Part shown: piece after piece, positions 18,065 to 28,030 of the stretch
Numbering within the stretch: the stretch's first letter is position 1
Layout: every line of letters starts with the position of its first letter
NCBI RefSeq assembly: GCF_003837865.1
Contig: NZ_RQIS01000001.1
Coordinates: 499,699 to 563,698, forward strand
Direction: 5' to 3'
DNA: 64,000 bases
Source of the DNA: Paraburkholderia dinghuensis
GTDB lineage: Bacteria; Pseudomonadota; Gammaproteobacteria; Burkholderiales; Burkholderiaceae
Program-made: the position numbers and the translations under genes
The notes under the pieces: generated by a model
What the model was told of the DNA's origin: nothing
Database searches by the model: none
The model's input: the letters and a program-made list of their open reading frames with translations, nothing else

Positions 18065-19777
18065 ATGCTGCCCGCTTCACTGTCCAATTCACTGTCCGCC
18101 TTTCTGCCGATTGCGCGGCCGACTACGCTGCCCGTTTCGCTATCCCGGCTTGGCGCTTTGCTCCGCCGCGCGGCATCGAGCCACGGACGCGCCGCCGCGA
18201 CCGCTGCCGTGCCAGCCGCCGCGCGCACCGCGTTCGCGATCAGGATTGCCTGCGCGGCCTTTGCAACAGCCTGCGTCGCCATGCCTGCCGCGCAAGCGCA
18301 GCCCGTGGAACCGCGCTTGCCTTCGGTCAACGTCAGCACCGTGCTGCCGCCCACCGTGATGGCGGGCCTCGAACGCGCCCATGTGCCGCTGTCGGCGGTG
18401 AGCGTGGTGATCGAAAAAATCGGCGACCGCCAGCCGAGCGTGGCCGTCAACGCGGGGCAGCCGATGATGCCCGCCTCGACGATGAAGCTCGTCACGACCT
18501 GGACCGGCCTTGCGATGCTCGGGCCCGACTACCGCTGGAAAACGAGCGCATTCACAGACGGCAGCGTGGATGCCACCGGAACACTGCACGGCAATCTCTA
18601 CATCAAAGGCACGGGCGATCCGAAGCTCGTGCCGGAAGAGCTAATCGATCTCGTGCAGAAAATCCACGCAGCGGGCATCGCCCATATCGACGGCACGCTC
18701 GTGCTCGACAAGAGCGAATTCGACGCCTCGACGCGCGATCTGCCACCCTTCGACGATGACGCCAGCGCGCCCTACAACGTCGGTCCCGATCCGTTGATGT
18801 ATGCGTTCAAGGCGGTATCGTTCACGTTCGCGCCGTCGCAAGGAGGCGTCTCGATCGATGTCGTGCCGCCCGTTGCCCAATGGCAGATCGACAACCAGAT
18901 CCGCGAACGCGGCGGCAAGTGCGGCGGTCTGCTGCCGTCACCGCAGATCGCGCCAGGCGCGAACGGTCTCGTGACGGCGAGCTTCGGCGGCAGCTACGCG
19001 GCGCGATGCGGCGAGCGCACGCTCAACATCGCTGCGCCCGTCGATCACAGCACGTTCTTCGCCGATGGTTTCCTCGCCCTGTGGCAGCAGACAGGCGGCA
19101 CCTTCAGCGGCGCGGTCCACGACGGTGTCGTGTCACCGGGCGCACGCCTCATCGCGAGTCATCAAAGCCCGCCACTCGCGGATGTCGTGCACGACATCAA
19201 CAAGTTCAGCAACAACGTGATGGCGCGCAATCTGTTCCTCACGCTGGGCGCCGCGGCAGGCAAGCCGCCTTCGACAACCGCGAAGGCCACGGCCGCCGTC
19301 ACCGCGTTCCTGCGCAAGAGCGGCATCTCCGCGCCTGAGCTCGTGCTCGACAACGGCTGTGGCCTCTCGCGCGAAGAGCACATCAGCGCCCTCTCGCTTG
19401 CGAACCTGCTACAGGCCGCGAATGCGAGCCCGGTCGCGCAGCCGTTCGTTGACTCGCTTCCGGTGGCAGGCGTCGACGGAACGATGCGCAAACGACTCAC
19501 GAACGCGGATGTACTTGGCAACGCGCACATCAAGACCGGTACGCTGCGCGACGTGCGCGCGATCGCGGGCTACGTTGCGGCGCAGACCGGCGAAACGTGG
19601 ATTGTTGTGAGCCTCATCAACGACCCGCACGCGGAGTCCGCACGCGAGGCCCACGACGCACTGCTCGAATGGGTCTATAAGGGCATGCCCGAAGAGTCTC
19701 CGGTGTACGTAGAGGCGCATCCGAAGCGTGCCGCGAAACACATCCGTAAAAACCCCCAGCGCCGCGCCGCCCATTGA
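18065..19777 (+). CDS. dacB: D-alanyl-D-alanine carboxypeptidase/endopeptidase DacB (PBP4, class C)
   Basis: Periplasmic peptidoglycan DD-carboxypeptidase/endopeptidase of the S13 family. The three penicillin-binding motifs are present: SxxK as PASTMKLVTTW, SxN as KFSNNVMARN and KTG as HIKTGTLRDVR. From the ATG at 18065 the protein is 570 aa and has about 60 residues before the hydrophobic signal core (IACAAFATACVAMPAAQA). This is long for a signal peptide, so the true start may be an internal GTG near 18209. The large insert domain between SxxK and SxN matches class C PBPs. It ends in a basic tail. It is divergent from the two-component block. Confidence 0.9.
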   Translation: MLPASLSNSLSAFLPIARPTTLPVSLSRLGALLRRAASSHGRAAATAAVPAAARTAFAIRIACAAFATACVAMPAAQAQPVEPRLPSVNVSTVLPPTVMAGLERAHVPLSAVSVVIEKIGDRQPSVAVNAGQPMMPASTMKLVTTWTGLAMLGPDYRWKTSAFTDGSVDATGTLHGNLYIKGTGDPKLVPEELIDLVQKIHAAGIAHIDGTLVLDKSEFDASTRDLPPFDDDASAPYNVGPDPLMYAFKAVSFTFAPSQGGVSIDVVPPVAQWQIDNQIRERGGKCGGLLPSPQIAPGANGLVTASFGGSYAARCGERTLNIAAPVDHSTFFADGFLALWQQTGGTFSGAVHDGVVSPGARLIASHQSPPLADVVHDINKFSNNVMARNLFLTLGAAAGKPPSTTAKATAAVTAFLRKSGISAPELVLDNGCGLSREEHISALSLANLLQAANASPVAQPFVDSLPVAGVDGTMRKRLTNADVLGNAHIKTGTLRDVRAIAGYVAAQTGETWIVVSLINDPHAESAREAHDALLEWVYKGMPEESPVYVEAHPKRAAKHIRKNPQRRAAH

Positions 19778-19953
19778 AAATGCGGATCGCCCTCGTGCAC
19801 TTCGTGCAGCAGACCGAAGTTTCCCTCTAGCAAAGCCCCGCCTCTCGCACGTATTAGACGTGTACCCTGAAGGGCATCGTCCGGCGGCGCGCACGCGATG
19901 CGCCCCGGAACGCAAAAAGCGGCGCAGCCGCGCAACAACAGACAAGAGACAAC

Positions 19954-19984
19954 GAGGACGGCGCTGCACAGCAGCGCCGTCCTC
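19954..19984. other. Perfect 13-bp hairpin before the sterol-desaturase-like gene
   Basis: Arms GAGGACGGCGCTG and CAGCGCCGTCCTC with loop CACAG. There is no T-run, so it is a poor intrinsic terminator for dacB. It ends 21 nt before the GTG start and just before the Shine-Dalgarno AGAGGAGG of the next gene, where it could affect translation. Confidence 0.5.
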
Positions 19985-20005
19985 GGGACGAAGAGGAGGA
20001 CACAC

Positions 20006-20920
20006 GTGCGGTTCGATGCCGAATTGCTTCTGCTTGCGCTCGCCCCTGTCTTTCTCGCCTGCATCGCCTGGGAGGCCTGGCATCTCGCGCGCACGCGCCC
20101 CGGCGCCGTACTCTATAGCTGGCCCGACACGCTCTGCAACGCCGCGCTTGCCTTGATGCATCAGGGCGCCGACAAGCTCGCGTGGCTCGTTGCCATTCCC
20201 GTCTACGCTTACGTCTTCCGGCACTGGCGCATCGTCTCGTGGCAGCCGGGCTGGGTCGCGTGGCTCGTGCTGTTCGTCGCGCAGGACTTCCTCTACTACG
20301 TGTTTCATCGCGCGAGCCATCGCGTGCGGTGGCTCTGGGCCGCGCATGTCGTTCATCATTCGTCGGAGCGGCTCAATCTTTCCACGGCATTCCGGCAGAG
20401 CCTCATGTATCCCGTCGCGGGTATGTGGGTGTTCTGGATTCCGCTCGCCGTAATTGGCTTCACGCCGATGCAGATCGTCGCCATCGTGCTCGTCAATCTG
20501 GCGTTTCAGTTCTTCGTCCACACCGAACTGGTCGGCGAACTCGGCTGGCTCGAATACGTGTTCAACACACCATCGATCCACCGCGTCCACCACGCGCGCA
20601 ACGACCGCTACATCGATCGCAATTACGCAGGAGTACTGTCGATATGGGATCGTCTGTTCGGCAGCTACGTCGAAGAAGACGCGAACGACCCGCCTGAGTA
20701 CGGCATCGTCGAACCGCTACACAGCTATAACCCGCTGAAGGCGACGTTTCACGAGTGGCTGTCGATGGCGCACGACTTCGCGCAGATGCCCGATTGGCGC
20801 AGTCGCTTCGCCGCGCTGTTTGCGCCACCTGAATGGGCTGCGCGGTTGCATGCTCGACAACGCGCACCGGCTGGTGCGTACGTCGAGGCGAGCGTGTCTG
20901 AAAGCAACAGCAGCGACTAA
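20006..20920 (+). CDS. Sterol desaturase / fatty acid hydroxylase family membrane protein
   Basis: Integral membrane diiron protein, 304 aa. A GTG start is chosen because GAGGAGG precedes it at ideal spacing; frames upstream lack a site. Four to five hydrophobic segments surround the His clusters of the superfamily: HRASH (HxxxH), HVVHH (HxxHH) and HRVHH, all with the expected spacing for a cytosolic diiron site. Bacterial members hydroxylate or desaturate lipids; the substrate here is unknown. It converges with sua5 at a strong terminator. Confidence 0.9.
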   Translation: MRFDAELLLLALAPVFLACIAWEAWHLARTRPGAVLYSWPDTLCNAALALMHQGADKLAWLVAIPVYAYVFRHWRIVSWQPGWVAWLVLFVAQDFLYYVFHRASHRVRWLWAAHVVHHSSERLNLSTAFRQSLMYPVAGMWVFWIPLAVIGFTPMQIVAIVLVNLAFQFFVHTELVGELGWLEYVFNTPSIHRVHHARNDRYIDRNYAGVLSIWDRLFGSYVEEDANDPPEYGIVEPLHSYNPLKATFHEWLSMAHDFAQMPDWRSRFAALFAPPEWAARLHARQRAPAGAYVEASVSESNSSD

Positions 20921-20992
20921 CAGGGAGCCAGGCGGCGCGCCGGAATTCCGGCGCATGCTGTCTGCGTCCGGCGCAACGCGCCAGACGCATCT

Positions 20993-21030
20993 CAAACGCC
21001 CCGTCCGCCATTCAGGCAGCGGGGCGTTTG
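20993..21030. terminator. Bidirectional terminator between the desaturase-like gene and sua5
   Basis: Perfect 11-bp stem CAAACGCCCCG / CGGGGCGTTTG with a 16-nt loop in the convergent gap, with AAA on one side and TTT on the other. Confidence 0.85.
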
Positions 21031-21103
21031 CTCGTTTCAGCCGGAAAGATTGACGATGCCCGCCGCGTAACGCGACAGAACCGCGACAGAACGCAGAACG
21101 CGA

Positions 21104-22138
21104 TCAGTCCTGCTGCGCCTCGAACGCCGCAGCTGCGCGTCCGAGCCGGTCGTTCACGGCGATCCATTCGATCGTTTCGGGGAGCTTCTCGATCAGGATG
21201 CGCGCGACGTTTGCGCGATCGAGCGCGCGCAGCAAGCCATAAAGCTCGCGCGCATAGAGTTGCGGATCCTCGGGCGCGGCGATGAAATGCACGTCCGGCG
21301 CACTCGCCCAGGTGCCCGAACGCGAGGTGCGGGCCACGAGCGCCACCGACTCGCCGTTCGCACGCGCGGCAGTCAGCATGGGCTCCAGCGCCTCGAACGG
21401 CAGCAGCGCGAGCGGTGTGCGCGGCGCATAGTGCGCCTTGAGCGTGCCCGAAGCGCGCGGCGCCGTGGCATCCGATCCGTCGGGCAGGCGCGGCGCCTCG
21501 CCGAGCACCCGCGCGATGTCGTGCGGCGTCACATGCCCCGGCCGCAGAAGCGCCGGAAAACCACGCGAGAGATCGAGAATCGTCGATTCGATGCCGACGT
21601 CGCTCGCACCACCGTCCAGCACGTGCACGGCCGAGCCGAACTCATCGCGAACGTGCTGCGCCGTGGTCGGGCTGACATGGCCGAAGCGGTTTGCGGAAGG
21701 TGCCGCGACGCCGCCGTGACCACCGCGCAGTCGCGAAAACGCAGCGAGCAACTTCTGCGCGACCGGATGCGACGGGCAGCGCAGGCCGACCGAATCCTGA
21801 CCGCCACTCACCGCGTCGGGGATCCGCGGATGGCGCTTGACGATCAGCGTGAGCGGGCCGGGCCAGAACGCGTCGACGAGCTTCTGCGCCGCTTCGGGCC
21901 ACTCGGCGGCCCAGTACTGCGGATCGCCGCCCGGCGGCAGATGCACGATCACCGGATGATTCGCCGGCCGGCCCTTGGCCGCGTAGATTCGCGCGACGGC
22001 GTCGGGATTCGACGCATCGGCGCCGAGTCCATACACGGTCTCCGTCGGGAACGCGACTAGTTCGCCCGCATCGAGCAGCGCGGCGGCGTGTTCGATCGCG
22101 GCATCGGTCGCGTGGGTGGAATCGGGCTGCACGGTCAT
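21104..22138 (-). CDS. L-threonylcarbamoyladenylate synthase (Sua5/YrdC/YwlC family)
   Basis: Makes threonylcarbamoyl-AMP from Thr, bicarbonate and ATP for the t6A37 tRNA modification. It is 344 aa, the long Sua5 type: an N-terminal YrdC domain (about residues 15-200; AFPTETVYGLGADA, AAKGRPANHPVIVH, APSANRFGHVSPT), then the linker KAHYAPRTPL and a C-terminal SUA5 domain. It begins 14 bp after the purK stop at 22138, so it is the last gene of the purC-purE-purK run; a longer frame reaching into purK is rejected because it would overlap that gene. Confidence 0.93.
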   Translation of the reverse strand: MTVQPDSTHATDAAIEHAAALLDAGELVAFPTETVYGLGADASNPDAVARIYAAKGRPANHPVIVHLPPGGDPQYWAAEWPEAAQKLVDAFWPGPLTLIVKRHPRIPDAVSGGQDSVGLRCPSHPVAQKLLAAFSRLRGGHGGVAAPSANRFGHVSPTTAQHVRDEFGSAVHVLDGGASDVGIESTILDLSRGFPALLRPGHVTPHDIARVLGEAPRLPDGSDATAPRASGTLKAHYAPRTPLALLPFEALEPMLTAARANGESVALVARTSRSGTWASAPDVHFIAAPEDPQLYARELYGLLRALDRANVARILIEKLPETIEWIAVNDRLGRAAAAFEAQQD

Positions 22139-22152
22139 GGAATCAGACAATC

Positions 22153-23370
22153 TCAGCTCGTGGCGATGTGCAGCAAACGTGCGCAGTCGCGCGCGGCTGC
22201 GCGCGCTTCGTCGAGCGTCGGCGCCGTGAAATTCACGTGGCCCATCTTGCGGCCTATGCGCGCTTCTTCCTTGCCGTACAGATGCAGGCGTGCAGCGGGC
22301 ATCGCGGCCACCTGGTCCCACGGCGGCGGAACCGGCGCGGCGCCTTTCTGCGGTTTCGCCTCACCGACGCTGCAGGGGAACCACACGTCGCCCAAGATGT
22401 TCAGCATCACGGCCGGCGAGTGCTGGCGGGTGTCGCCGAGCGGCATGCCGGTCATCGCGCGCACCTGCTGCTCGAACTGGCTCGTCGCGCAGGCATCGAC
22501 CGTGTAGTGACCCGAGTTGTGCGGACGCGGCGCCATTTCGTTGGCGACGAGCGAGCCGTCCTCGAGGATGAAGAACTCCACGCACAGCACGCCGACATAG
22601 CCGAGCTTCGCTGCGATCTGCATCGCCGCCTGCTGCGCCTGCTGAACGAGCGCCGGGCTCGCGTCGGGCGCGGGGACGATGGTGTGCGAAAGCACGCCGT
22701 TACGGTGCGTATTCTGCGCGAGCGGATAGACGGCGCTCGCGCCGTTGATGCCGCGCGCGATCAGCGCCGACACCTCGAACTTGAGCGGCAGGCGCTTTTC
22801 CAGCACGCACGGCACGCCGCCGAGCGATGCATGCGCCTCGCGCACTTCGGCAACGTTGCCGACGCGCACCTGGCCCTTCCCGTCATAGCCGAGCCGTGCG
22901 GTCTTGAGAATGCCCGGCAGCACGGCTGCAAGCGCATCGTCGTCCATCGAGGCGAGCACCTGCGACGACTCGATCACCACATGCGGAGCAACGGGCACAC
23001 CGGCTGCCGCGATGAAGCGCTTCTCGGCGATGCGGTCCTGCGCCACGGCCACGCAGCGCCCCATGGGGCTCACGAAGGTCGATCTGGCGAGCGCGTCGAG
23101 GCTCGCGGCGGGCACGTTCTCGAACTCGGTCGAAACGGCCGCGCACAGGCGCGAGAGTTCGGTCAGCGCGGCTTCGTCGTCGTAGGCGGCACGCAGATGG
23201 CGGTCGGCCACGGTGCCGGCCGGGCTCGCCGGATCCGGATCGAGCACGGCGACGCGATAGCCCATCGCCTGGGCGGCGAAACAGAACATGCGGCCGAGCT
23301 GGCCGCCACCCACCATGCCAAGCCAGGCGCCAGGCAGGATCGGTGAAACCGGAGTGTTGTCAGGAGTCAT
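22153..23370 (-). CDS. purK: N5-carboxyaminoimidazole ribonucleotide synthase (PurK)
   Basis: ATP-grasp enzyme of purine synthesis that carboxylates AIR with bicarbonate to N5-CAIR, 405 aa. The N-terminal nucleotide-binding loop is [19 protein letters not shown]-grasp elements follow: [31 protein letters not shown] and [19 protein letters not shown], with Arg-Pro-His-Asn-Ser-Gly-His ([13 protein letters not shown]). The product is used by PurE, encoded 103 bp upstream on the same strand. Confidence 0.97.
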   Translation of the reverse strand: MTPDNTPVSPILPGAWLGMVGGGQLGRMFCFAAQAMGYRVAVLDPDPASPAGTVADRHLRAAYDDEAALTELSRLCAAVSTEFENVPAASLDALARSTFVSPMGRCVAVAQDRIAEKRFIAAAGVPVAPHVVIESSQVLASMDDDALAAVLPGILKTARLGYDGKGQVRVGNVAEVREAHASLGGVPCVLEKRLPLKFEVSALIARGINGASAVYPLAQNTHRNGVLSHTIVPAPDASPALVQQAQQAAMQIAAKLGYVGVLCVEFFILEDGSLVANEMAPRPHNSGHYTVDACATSQFEQQVRAMTGMPLGDTRQHSPAVMLNILGDVWFPCSVGEAKPQKGAAPVPPPWDQVAAMPAARLHLYGKEEARIGRKMGHVNFTAPTLDEARAAARDCARLLHIATS

Positions 23371-23473
23371 TTCAGTGATCGATCGCGGCTGCCAGAGCGC
23401 GAGAGACGGCGCACAGGCGAGGCCGGGGTTTAACGTCGAAGCGGGGCGTACTGCCCTGCCCCGACGATGGCGC

Positions 23474-23992
23474 TTACAGCGCCGGCAACACCATCGCGTG
23501 CGCGGCTTCGTTCTGGCGCACGCGGAAAGCCGCGAGCTTGTTCGCGTAGTCGCTGTCGGTCACGCTCAGGATCGACACGGCGAAGAGCGCTGCATTGGCC
23601 GCGCCCGCCTCGCCGATGGCGAACGTCGCGACCGGCACGCCCTTGGGCATCTGCACAATCGAATGGAGCGAATCGACGCCCTTCAGATACTTGCTCGCGA
23701 CGGGCACGCCCAGCACCGGCACGGTGGTCTTGGCGGCCAGCATGCCCGGCAGATGCGCCGCGCCGCCCGCGCCCGCGATGATCGCGCGCAGGCCGCGCTC
23801 GCGGGCCCTTTCGGCGTACTCGAACATCTCGTCGGGCATGCGGTGCGCCGAGACGACCTTCGCTTCATAAGCGACGCCGAACTCCTGCAGGATCGCGACC
23901 GCCTGCTTCATCGTTTCCCAGTCGGAGCTGGAGCCCATCAGCACGCCGACGAGCGGCGCCGCATGCTGGTGAGCCGTCTGTACTTCGCTCAT
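23474..23992 (-). CDS. purE: N5-carboxyaminoimidazole ribonucleotide mutase (PurE, class I)
   Basis: Converts N5-CAIR to CAIR, 172 aa. The conserved substrate loops are complete: [27 protein letters not shown] with the catalytic His, and [15 protein letters not shown]. Length and the presence of neighbouring purK match class I PurE. It lies between purC and purK in one leftward cluster. Confidence 0.97.
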   Translation of the reverse strand: MSEVQTAHQHAAPLVGVLMGSSSDWETMKQAVAILQEFGVAYEAKVVSAHRMPDEMFEYAERARERGLRAIIAGAGGAAHLPGMLAAKTTVPVLGVPVASKYLKGVDSLHSIVQMPKGVPVATFAIGEAGAANAALFAVSILSVTDSDYANKLAAFRVRQNEAAHAMVLPAL

Positions 23993-24085
23993 TTCCTTCC
24001 TTTTCCCGCGATTTTTGCCGCGCTATTTACTGCACTGTTCCCTTGATGCGCGGCCAGCGCGCATCGAACCCAGTCAAGCCAGAGA

Positions 24086-24976
24086 TCAGACCAGCTTCTG
24101 GCCGGTGAGGCGTTCGAGCGCCTCCTGATACTTGGCGGACGTCTTCTCGAGCACCTCGTCGGGCAGTTTCGGCGCCGGCGGCTCCTTCGCCCAGTCCTGG
24201 GTTTCGAGCCAGTCGCGCACAAACTGCTTGTCGAACGACGGCGGATTCGAGCCGACCTGATACTGGTCGGCGGGCCAGAAGCGCGACGAGTCGGCGGTGA
24301 GCGCCTCGTCCATCAGATACAACTGGCCGTGGTTGTCGAGACCGAATTCGAACTTCGTGTCGGCGATGATGATGCCGCGCGTCGCGGCGTAGTCGGCCGC
24401 TTCCTTGTACAGCTTGATCGAGATTTCCTTGATCGTGCGCGAGAGTTCGGTGCCGATGCGGCGCTCCATCTCTTCGTACGTGATGTTCTCGTCGTGGTGG
24501 CCCATTTCGGCCTTCGCTGCCGGCGTGAAGATCGGCTCGGGCAGCTTCTGCGCGTTCTGCAGGCCCGGCGGCAGTTCGACACCGCACACGGCGCCGGTCG
24601 CCTGGTAGTCCTTCCAGCCGCTGCCTGCCAGATAGCCGCGCACGACCGCCTCGACGAGGATCGGCTCAAGGCGCTTCACGACGACCGCGCGGCCCTTCAC
24701 CTGCGCGACTTCGTCGGCGGCGACGACCGATTCCGGATCGACGCCCGTCAGATGGTTCGGCACGACGTGCTCGAGCTTTTCGAACCAGAAGTTCGCCATC
24801 TGGTTCAGCACCTGGCCCTTGCGCGGAATCGGCTCGCCCATGATGACGTCAAACGCCGACAGACGGTCGGTCGTGACGATCAGCAGCTTGTCGGTGCCCA
24901 CGGCATAGTTGTCGCGGACCTTGCCGCGGCCGAGGAGCGGCAGCGAGCGCAGCGTGGATTCGTAGAGGGTAGACAT
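24086..24976 (-). CDS. purC: Phosphoribosylaminoimidazole-succinocarboxamide synthase (PurC)
   Basis: SAICAR synthetase, which joins CAIR and aspartate with ATP; 296 aa, the longer proteobacterial form. Motifs: [54 protein letters not shown] and the C-terminal Asp-Thr-Lys-Phe-Glu-Phe-Gly signature (IADTKFEFG). It is the first of purC-purE-purK-sua5, 212 bp after fba, from which it is separated by a terminator-like hairpin. Confidence 0.97.
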   Translation of the reverse strand: MSTLYESTLRSLPLLGRGKVRDNYAVGTDKLLIVTTDRLSAFDVIMGEPIPRKGQVLNQMANFWFEKLEHVVPNHLTGVDPESVVAADEVAQVKGRAVVVKRLEPILVEAVVRGYLAGSGWKDYQATGAVCGVELPPGLQNAQKLPEPIFTPAAKAEMGHHDENITYEEMERRIGTELSRTIKEISIKLYKEAADYAATRGIIIADTKFEFGLDNHGQLYLMDEALTADSSRFWPADQYQVGSNPPSFDKQFVRDWLETQDWAKEPPAPKLPDEVLEKTSAKYQEALERLTGQKLV

Positions 24977-25048
24977 CGTCGTGATTCGCTATAAAAACGT
25001 GGCGGGACCGGCGGAAATCCGGACCAAACGTGGACTGATAGGGTAAAT

Positions 25049-25091
25049 CAAAAAGTCAGTCGCCGTTCCCCAGCCTGGCGGAGACGGCGAC
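25049..25091 (-). terminator. Probable terminator after fba
   Basis: On the minus strand GTCGCCGT, a 17-nt loop, ACGGCGAC, then TGACTTTTTGAT. The 8-bp GC stem with a short T-run lies in the fba-purC gap. Confidence 0.6.
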
Positions 25092-25188
25092 GGTCCTGCA
25101 GCAACACCTGACGCAAGACTTTGCACCTGCCGTGGCGCCCGGCCCGCCCTGCAGGACGGAACGAGGAACATGGCGGCGGCGCGTCGCG

Positions 25189-26253
25189 TCAGCGAACGAT
25201 CTGCGCGAGTTCGCCCGACTTGTACTTCTCGGCGATCTTTTCGAGCGACACCGGCTTGATCTTGCCAGCCTGGCCTTCGCAGCCGAACGCCAGATAACGG
25301 TCAACGCAGACCTTCTTCGCGGCTTCGCGGGCCGGCTTCAGGTAGTCGCGCGGGTCGAACTTCGACGGATTCTCGAACATGTAGCGACGGATCGCGCCCG
25401 TGATCGCGAGACGCAGGTCCGTGTCGATGTTGATCTTACGCACGCCGTGACGGATGCCTTCCTGGATTTCCTCGACCGGCACGCCGTAGGTTTCCTTCAT
25501 GTCGCCGCCGAATTCGCGGATTTCCGCGAGCAGTTCCTGCGGCACCGACGACGAACCGTGCATCACGAGGTGCGTGTTCGGAATGCGCGCGTGGATTTCC
25601 TTGATGCGCTGGATCGACAGGATGTCGCCCGTGGGCTTCTTGGAGAACTTGTACGCGCCGTGCGAGGTGCCGATCGCAATCGCCAGTGCGTCGCATTGCG
25701 TGAGCTTCACGAAGTCGGCGGCCTGCTCGGGGTCGGTGAGCAACTGCTCGCGCGTCATCTTGCCTTCGGCGCCGTGACCGTCTTCCTTGTCGCCCTGCAT
25801 CGTTTCCAGCGAACCGAGCACGCCAAGTTCCGCTTCCACCGTGATACCGATCGAGTGCGCCACTTCGATGACCTTCTTCGACACGTCCACGTTGTACTCG
25901 TAAGACGCCACGGTCTTGCCGTCGGCCTGGAGCGAGCCGTCCATCATCACGCTGGTGAAGCCGCTCTTGATCGCGGCCATGCAGACCGCCGGCGACTGGC
26001 CGTGGTCCTGATGCATCACGACCGGAATATGCGGATACGCTTCGACCGCCGCTTCGATCAGGTGGCGCAGGAACGCCTCGCCTGCGTATTTGCGTGCACC
26101 CGCCGAGGCCTGCATGATCACCGGCGCACCGACCTGGTCGGCAGCGGCCATGATGGCCTGGACCTGCTCCAGATTGTTCACGTTGAACGCGGGCAGACCG
26201 TAGCCGTTCTCGGCTGCGTGATCGAGCAGTTGTCGCATTGAAACGAGAGGCAT
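25189..26253 (-). CDS. fba: Fructose-bisphosphate aldolase, class II (CbbA/Fba type)
   Basis: Zinc-dependent aldolase interconverting fructose 1,6-bisphosphate with glyceraldehyde 3-phosphate and dihydroxyacetone phosphate, 354 aa. The start at 26253 lies behind AAGGAG. Zinc and catalytic motifs: [51 protein letters not shown] and [11 protein letters not shown]. Length and the C-terminal form ([17 protein letters not shown]) match the type IIB/CbbA group common in Burkholderiales. It follows pgk and pyk on the same strand. Confidence 0.96.
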   Translation of the reverse strand: MPLVSMRQLLDHAAENGYGLPAFNVNNLEQVQAIMAAADQVGAPVIMQASAGARKYAGEAFLRHLIEAAVEAYPHIPVVMHQDHGQSPAVCMAAIKSGFTSVMMDGSLQADGKTVASYEYNVDVSKKVIEVAHSIGITVEAELGVLGSLETMQGDKEDGHGAEGKMTREQLLTDPEQAADFVKLTQCDALAIAIGTSHGAYKFSKKPTGDILSIQRIKEIHARIPNTHLVMHGSSSVPQELLAEIREFGGDMKETYGVPVEEIQEGIRHGVRKINIDTDLRLAITGAIRRYMFENPSKFDPRDYLKPAREAAKKVCVDRYLAFGCEGQAGKIKPVSLEKIAEKYKSGELAQIVR

Positions 26254-26593
26254 TGTGCTACTCCTTTGATTTAAAACGAAATCCCGTGTACCGCCGGCCA
26301 TCTCGTGCGGCCGGTCGAGCGCGGCCTGGCAGCCGCCGCCCGCGTGGTCGACGCGGGCGCAATTGCGCGATTTTATCGCGAAGCCGCGCCGCTCCCTGGC
26401 GCAAACACGTAACTGGCATCAAATCGGCCAATTCCCGCGTCATGGTGACCGGTCAACGTTGAAAGCACGTTGACATCAAGTTGACCGCCCGGAGGAGTGT
26501 CCGCGCGGTCTCCCGAGGGTGCCTAGGGTGCGAACTGTGGTGCGGACCGCGGCCCGGCTTGTTCCCGTTTCTTCAAGGAAGCGGACCGCCCCG
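26254..26593. promoter_or_regulatory. pyk-fba intergenic region
   Basis: 340 bp without a gene. It holds a small palindrome CGCGAT-TTT-ATCGCG (26366-26380) about 115 bp before the fba start, three phased GTTGA repeats (26456-26484), and the end of the pyk transcript. It probably contains the fba promoter; no clean -35/-10 pair was found. Confidence 0.5.
26456..26484. repeat. Three 11-bp-phased direct repeats (A[CA]GTTGA) upstream of fba
   Basis: ACGTTGA at 26456, ACGTTGA at 26467 and AAGTTGA at 26478, exactly 11 bp apart. The outer bases add GGTCAACGTTGA, an inverted element. Helically phased direct repeats usually mark a binding site. Confidence 0.5.
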
Positions 26594-28030
26594 TTACAGA
26601 ACGTCTCCGACACGCACGATCTTCAGCGTGTTCGTGCCGCCCGGCTGGCCCATCGGCTCGCCGACGGTCAGCACGACCACGTCGCCGCGCGACGCATAGC
26701 CCTTGCTCACCACCACCTCGATCGCCTGCTGGAGCGCCGTGTCGCGGTCGCTGCTGGTGTCGAGATGCAGCGGCGTGACGTTGCGGTAGAGCGCCATCGC
26801 GCGCTCGCTGCCCGTGCGCGGCGTGAGCGCGAAGATCGGCACGTGGATCCAGTGACGCGACATCCACAGCGCGGTCGAACCCGAATCCGTGAGCGCCACG
26901 ATCGCCTTCGCGCCGAGGTGGAACGCCGTGAAAAGCGCGCCCATCGCGATCGATTGATCGATGCGTCCAAAGGTGCGGTCAAGAAAATCCTTGTCGAGCT
27001 CGGACTGTTCGGACTTCTCGGCTTCGAGACAGATCGCCGCCATCGCCTCGATGGTCTGCACCGGGTACTTGCCGGCCGCCGACTCCGCCGAAAGCATCAC
27101 GGCGTCGGTGCCGTCGAGCACCGCGTTCGCAACGTCCGACACCTCGGCGCGCGTCGGCACCGGTGCGTAGATCATCGACTCCATCATCTGCGTGGCGGTA
27201 ATGACGAACTTGTTCGACTCGCGCGCCATGCGGATCATGCGCTTTTGCAGCGCGGGCACCGCCGCGTTGCCGACTTCGACGGCAAGATCACCGCGCGCGA
27301 CCATGATGCCGTCCGACGAATCGAGAATCTCCTGCAGCGCCGGAATGGCCTCGGCGCGCTCGATCTTCGCGATCATCTTCGGCTTGATGCCGTAGGGCGC
27401 GCCCGCGATGTTCGCGAGCTGGCGCGCCATTTCCATGTCGGTGGCGTTCTTCGGGAACGACACGGCGACGTAGTCCGCACCGAGCGCGAGCGCCGTGCGG
27501 ATGTCCTCCATGTCTTTGGCGGTCAGCGCCGGCGCCGTAAGGCCGCCGCCTTGCCGGTTGATGCCCTTGTTGTTCGACAGTTCGCCGCCGATTTTCACGG
27601 TCGTATGGATCTCGCTGCCGATCACGCGCACGACGTCGAGTACGATGATGCCGTCATTGAGCAGCAGCACGTCGCCCGGCTTCAGGTCACGCGGCAGGTC
27701 CTTATAGTCGAGGCCGACACGCTCGTCGTTGCCGAGCTCGCACTCGGCGTCGAGGATGAACGGCTTGCCGGACTCGAGCATGGTCTTGCCGTTCTCGAAT
27801 TTGCCGACACGAATCTTCGGGCCCTGCAGGTCGGCCATGATCCCGACCTCCCTACCGGCCTGACGGGCGCACTCCCGCACGGTTTCGGCACGCTGGCGGT
27901 GATCGTCCGCCGTGCCGTGCGAGAAGTTGAGGCGCACCACGTCCAGTCCCGCGTGAATCATTTGCAGCAGGACATCCGGCGTACTGGAAGCCGGACCGAT
28001 GGTGGCGACAATCTTGGTGGCGCGATGCAT
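26594..28030 (-). CDS. pyk: Pyruvate kinase
   Basis: Converts phosphoenolpyruvate and ADP to pyruvate and ATP, 478 aa from the ATG at 28030, which lies behind GAGGAG. Motifs: TKIVATIGPASS, VVRLNFSHGTADDH, IADLQGPKIRVG, MIAKIERAEAI with the catalytic Lys, GIMVARGDLAVEVG and MLSAESAAGKYPVQ. The C-terminal domain is complete. The same frame stays open for 159 more codons up to the pgk stop, but that sequence is Ala-rich and unlike any pyruvate kinase domain (see separate entry). Confidence 0.97.
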   Translation of the reverse strand: MHRATKIVATIGPASSTPDVLLQMIHAGLDVVRLNFSHGTADDHRQRAETVRECARQAGREVGIMADLQGPKIRVGKFENGKTMLESGKPFILDAECELGNDERVGLDYKDLPRDLKPGDVLLLNDGIIVLDVVRVIGSEIHTTVKIGGELSNNKGINRQGGGLTAPALTAKDMEDIRTALALGADYVAVSFPKNATDMEMARQLANIAGAPYGIKPKMIAKIERAEAIPALQEILDSSDGIMVARGDLAVEVGNAAVPALQKRMIRMARESNKFVITATQMMESMIYAPVPTRAEVSDVANAVLDGTDAVMLSAESAAGKYPVQTIEAMAAICLEAEKSEQSELDKDFLDRTFGRIDQSIAMGALFTAFHLGAKAIVALTDSGSTALWMSRHWIHVPIFALTPRTGSERAMALYRNVTPLHLDTSSDRDTALQQAIEVVVSKGYASRGDVVVLTVGEPMGQPGGTNTLKIVRVGDVL

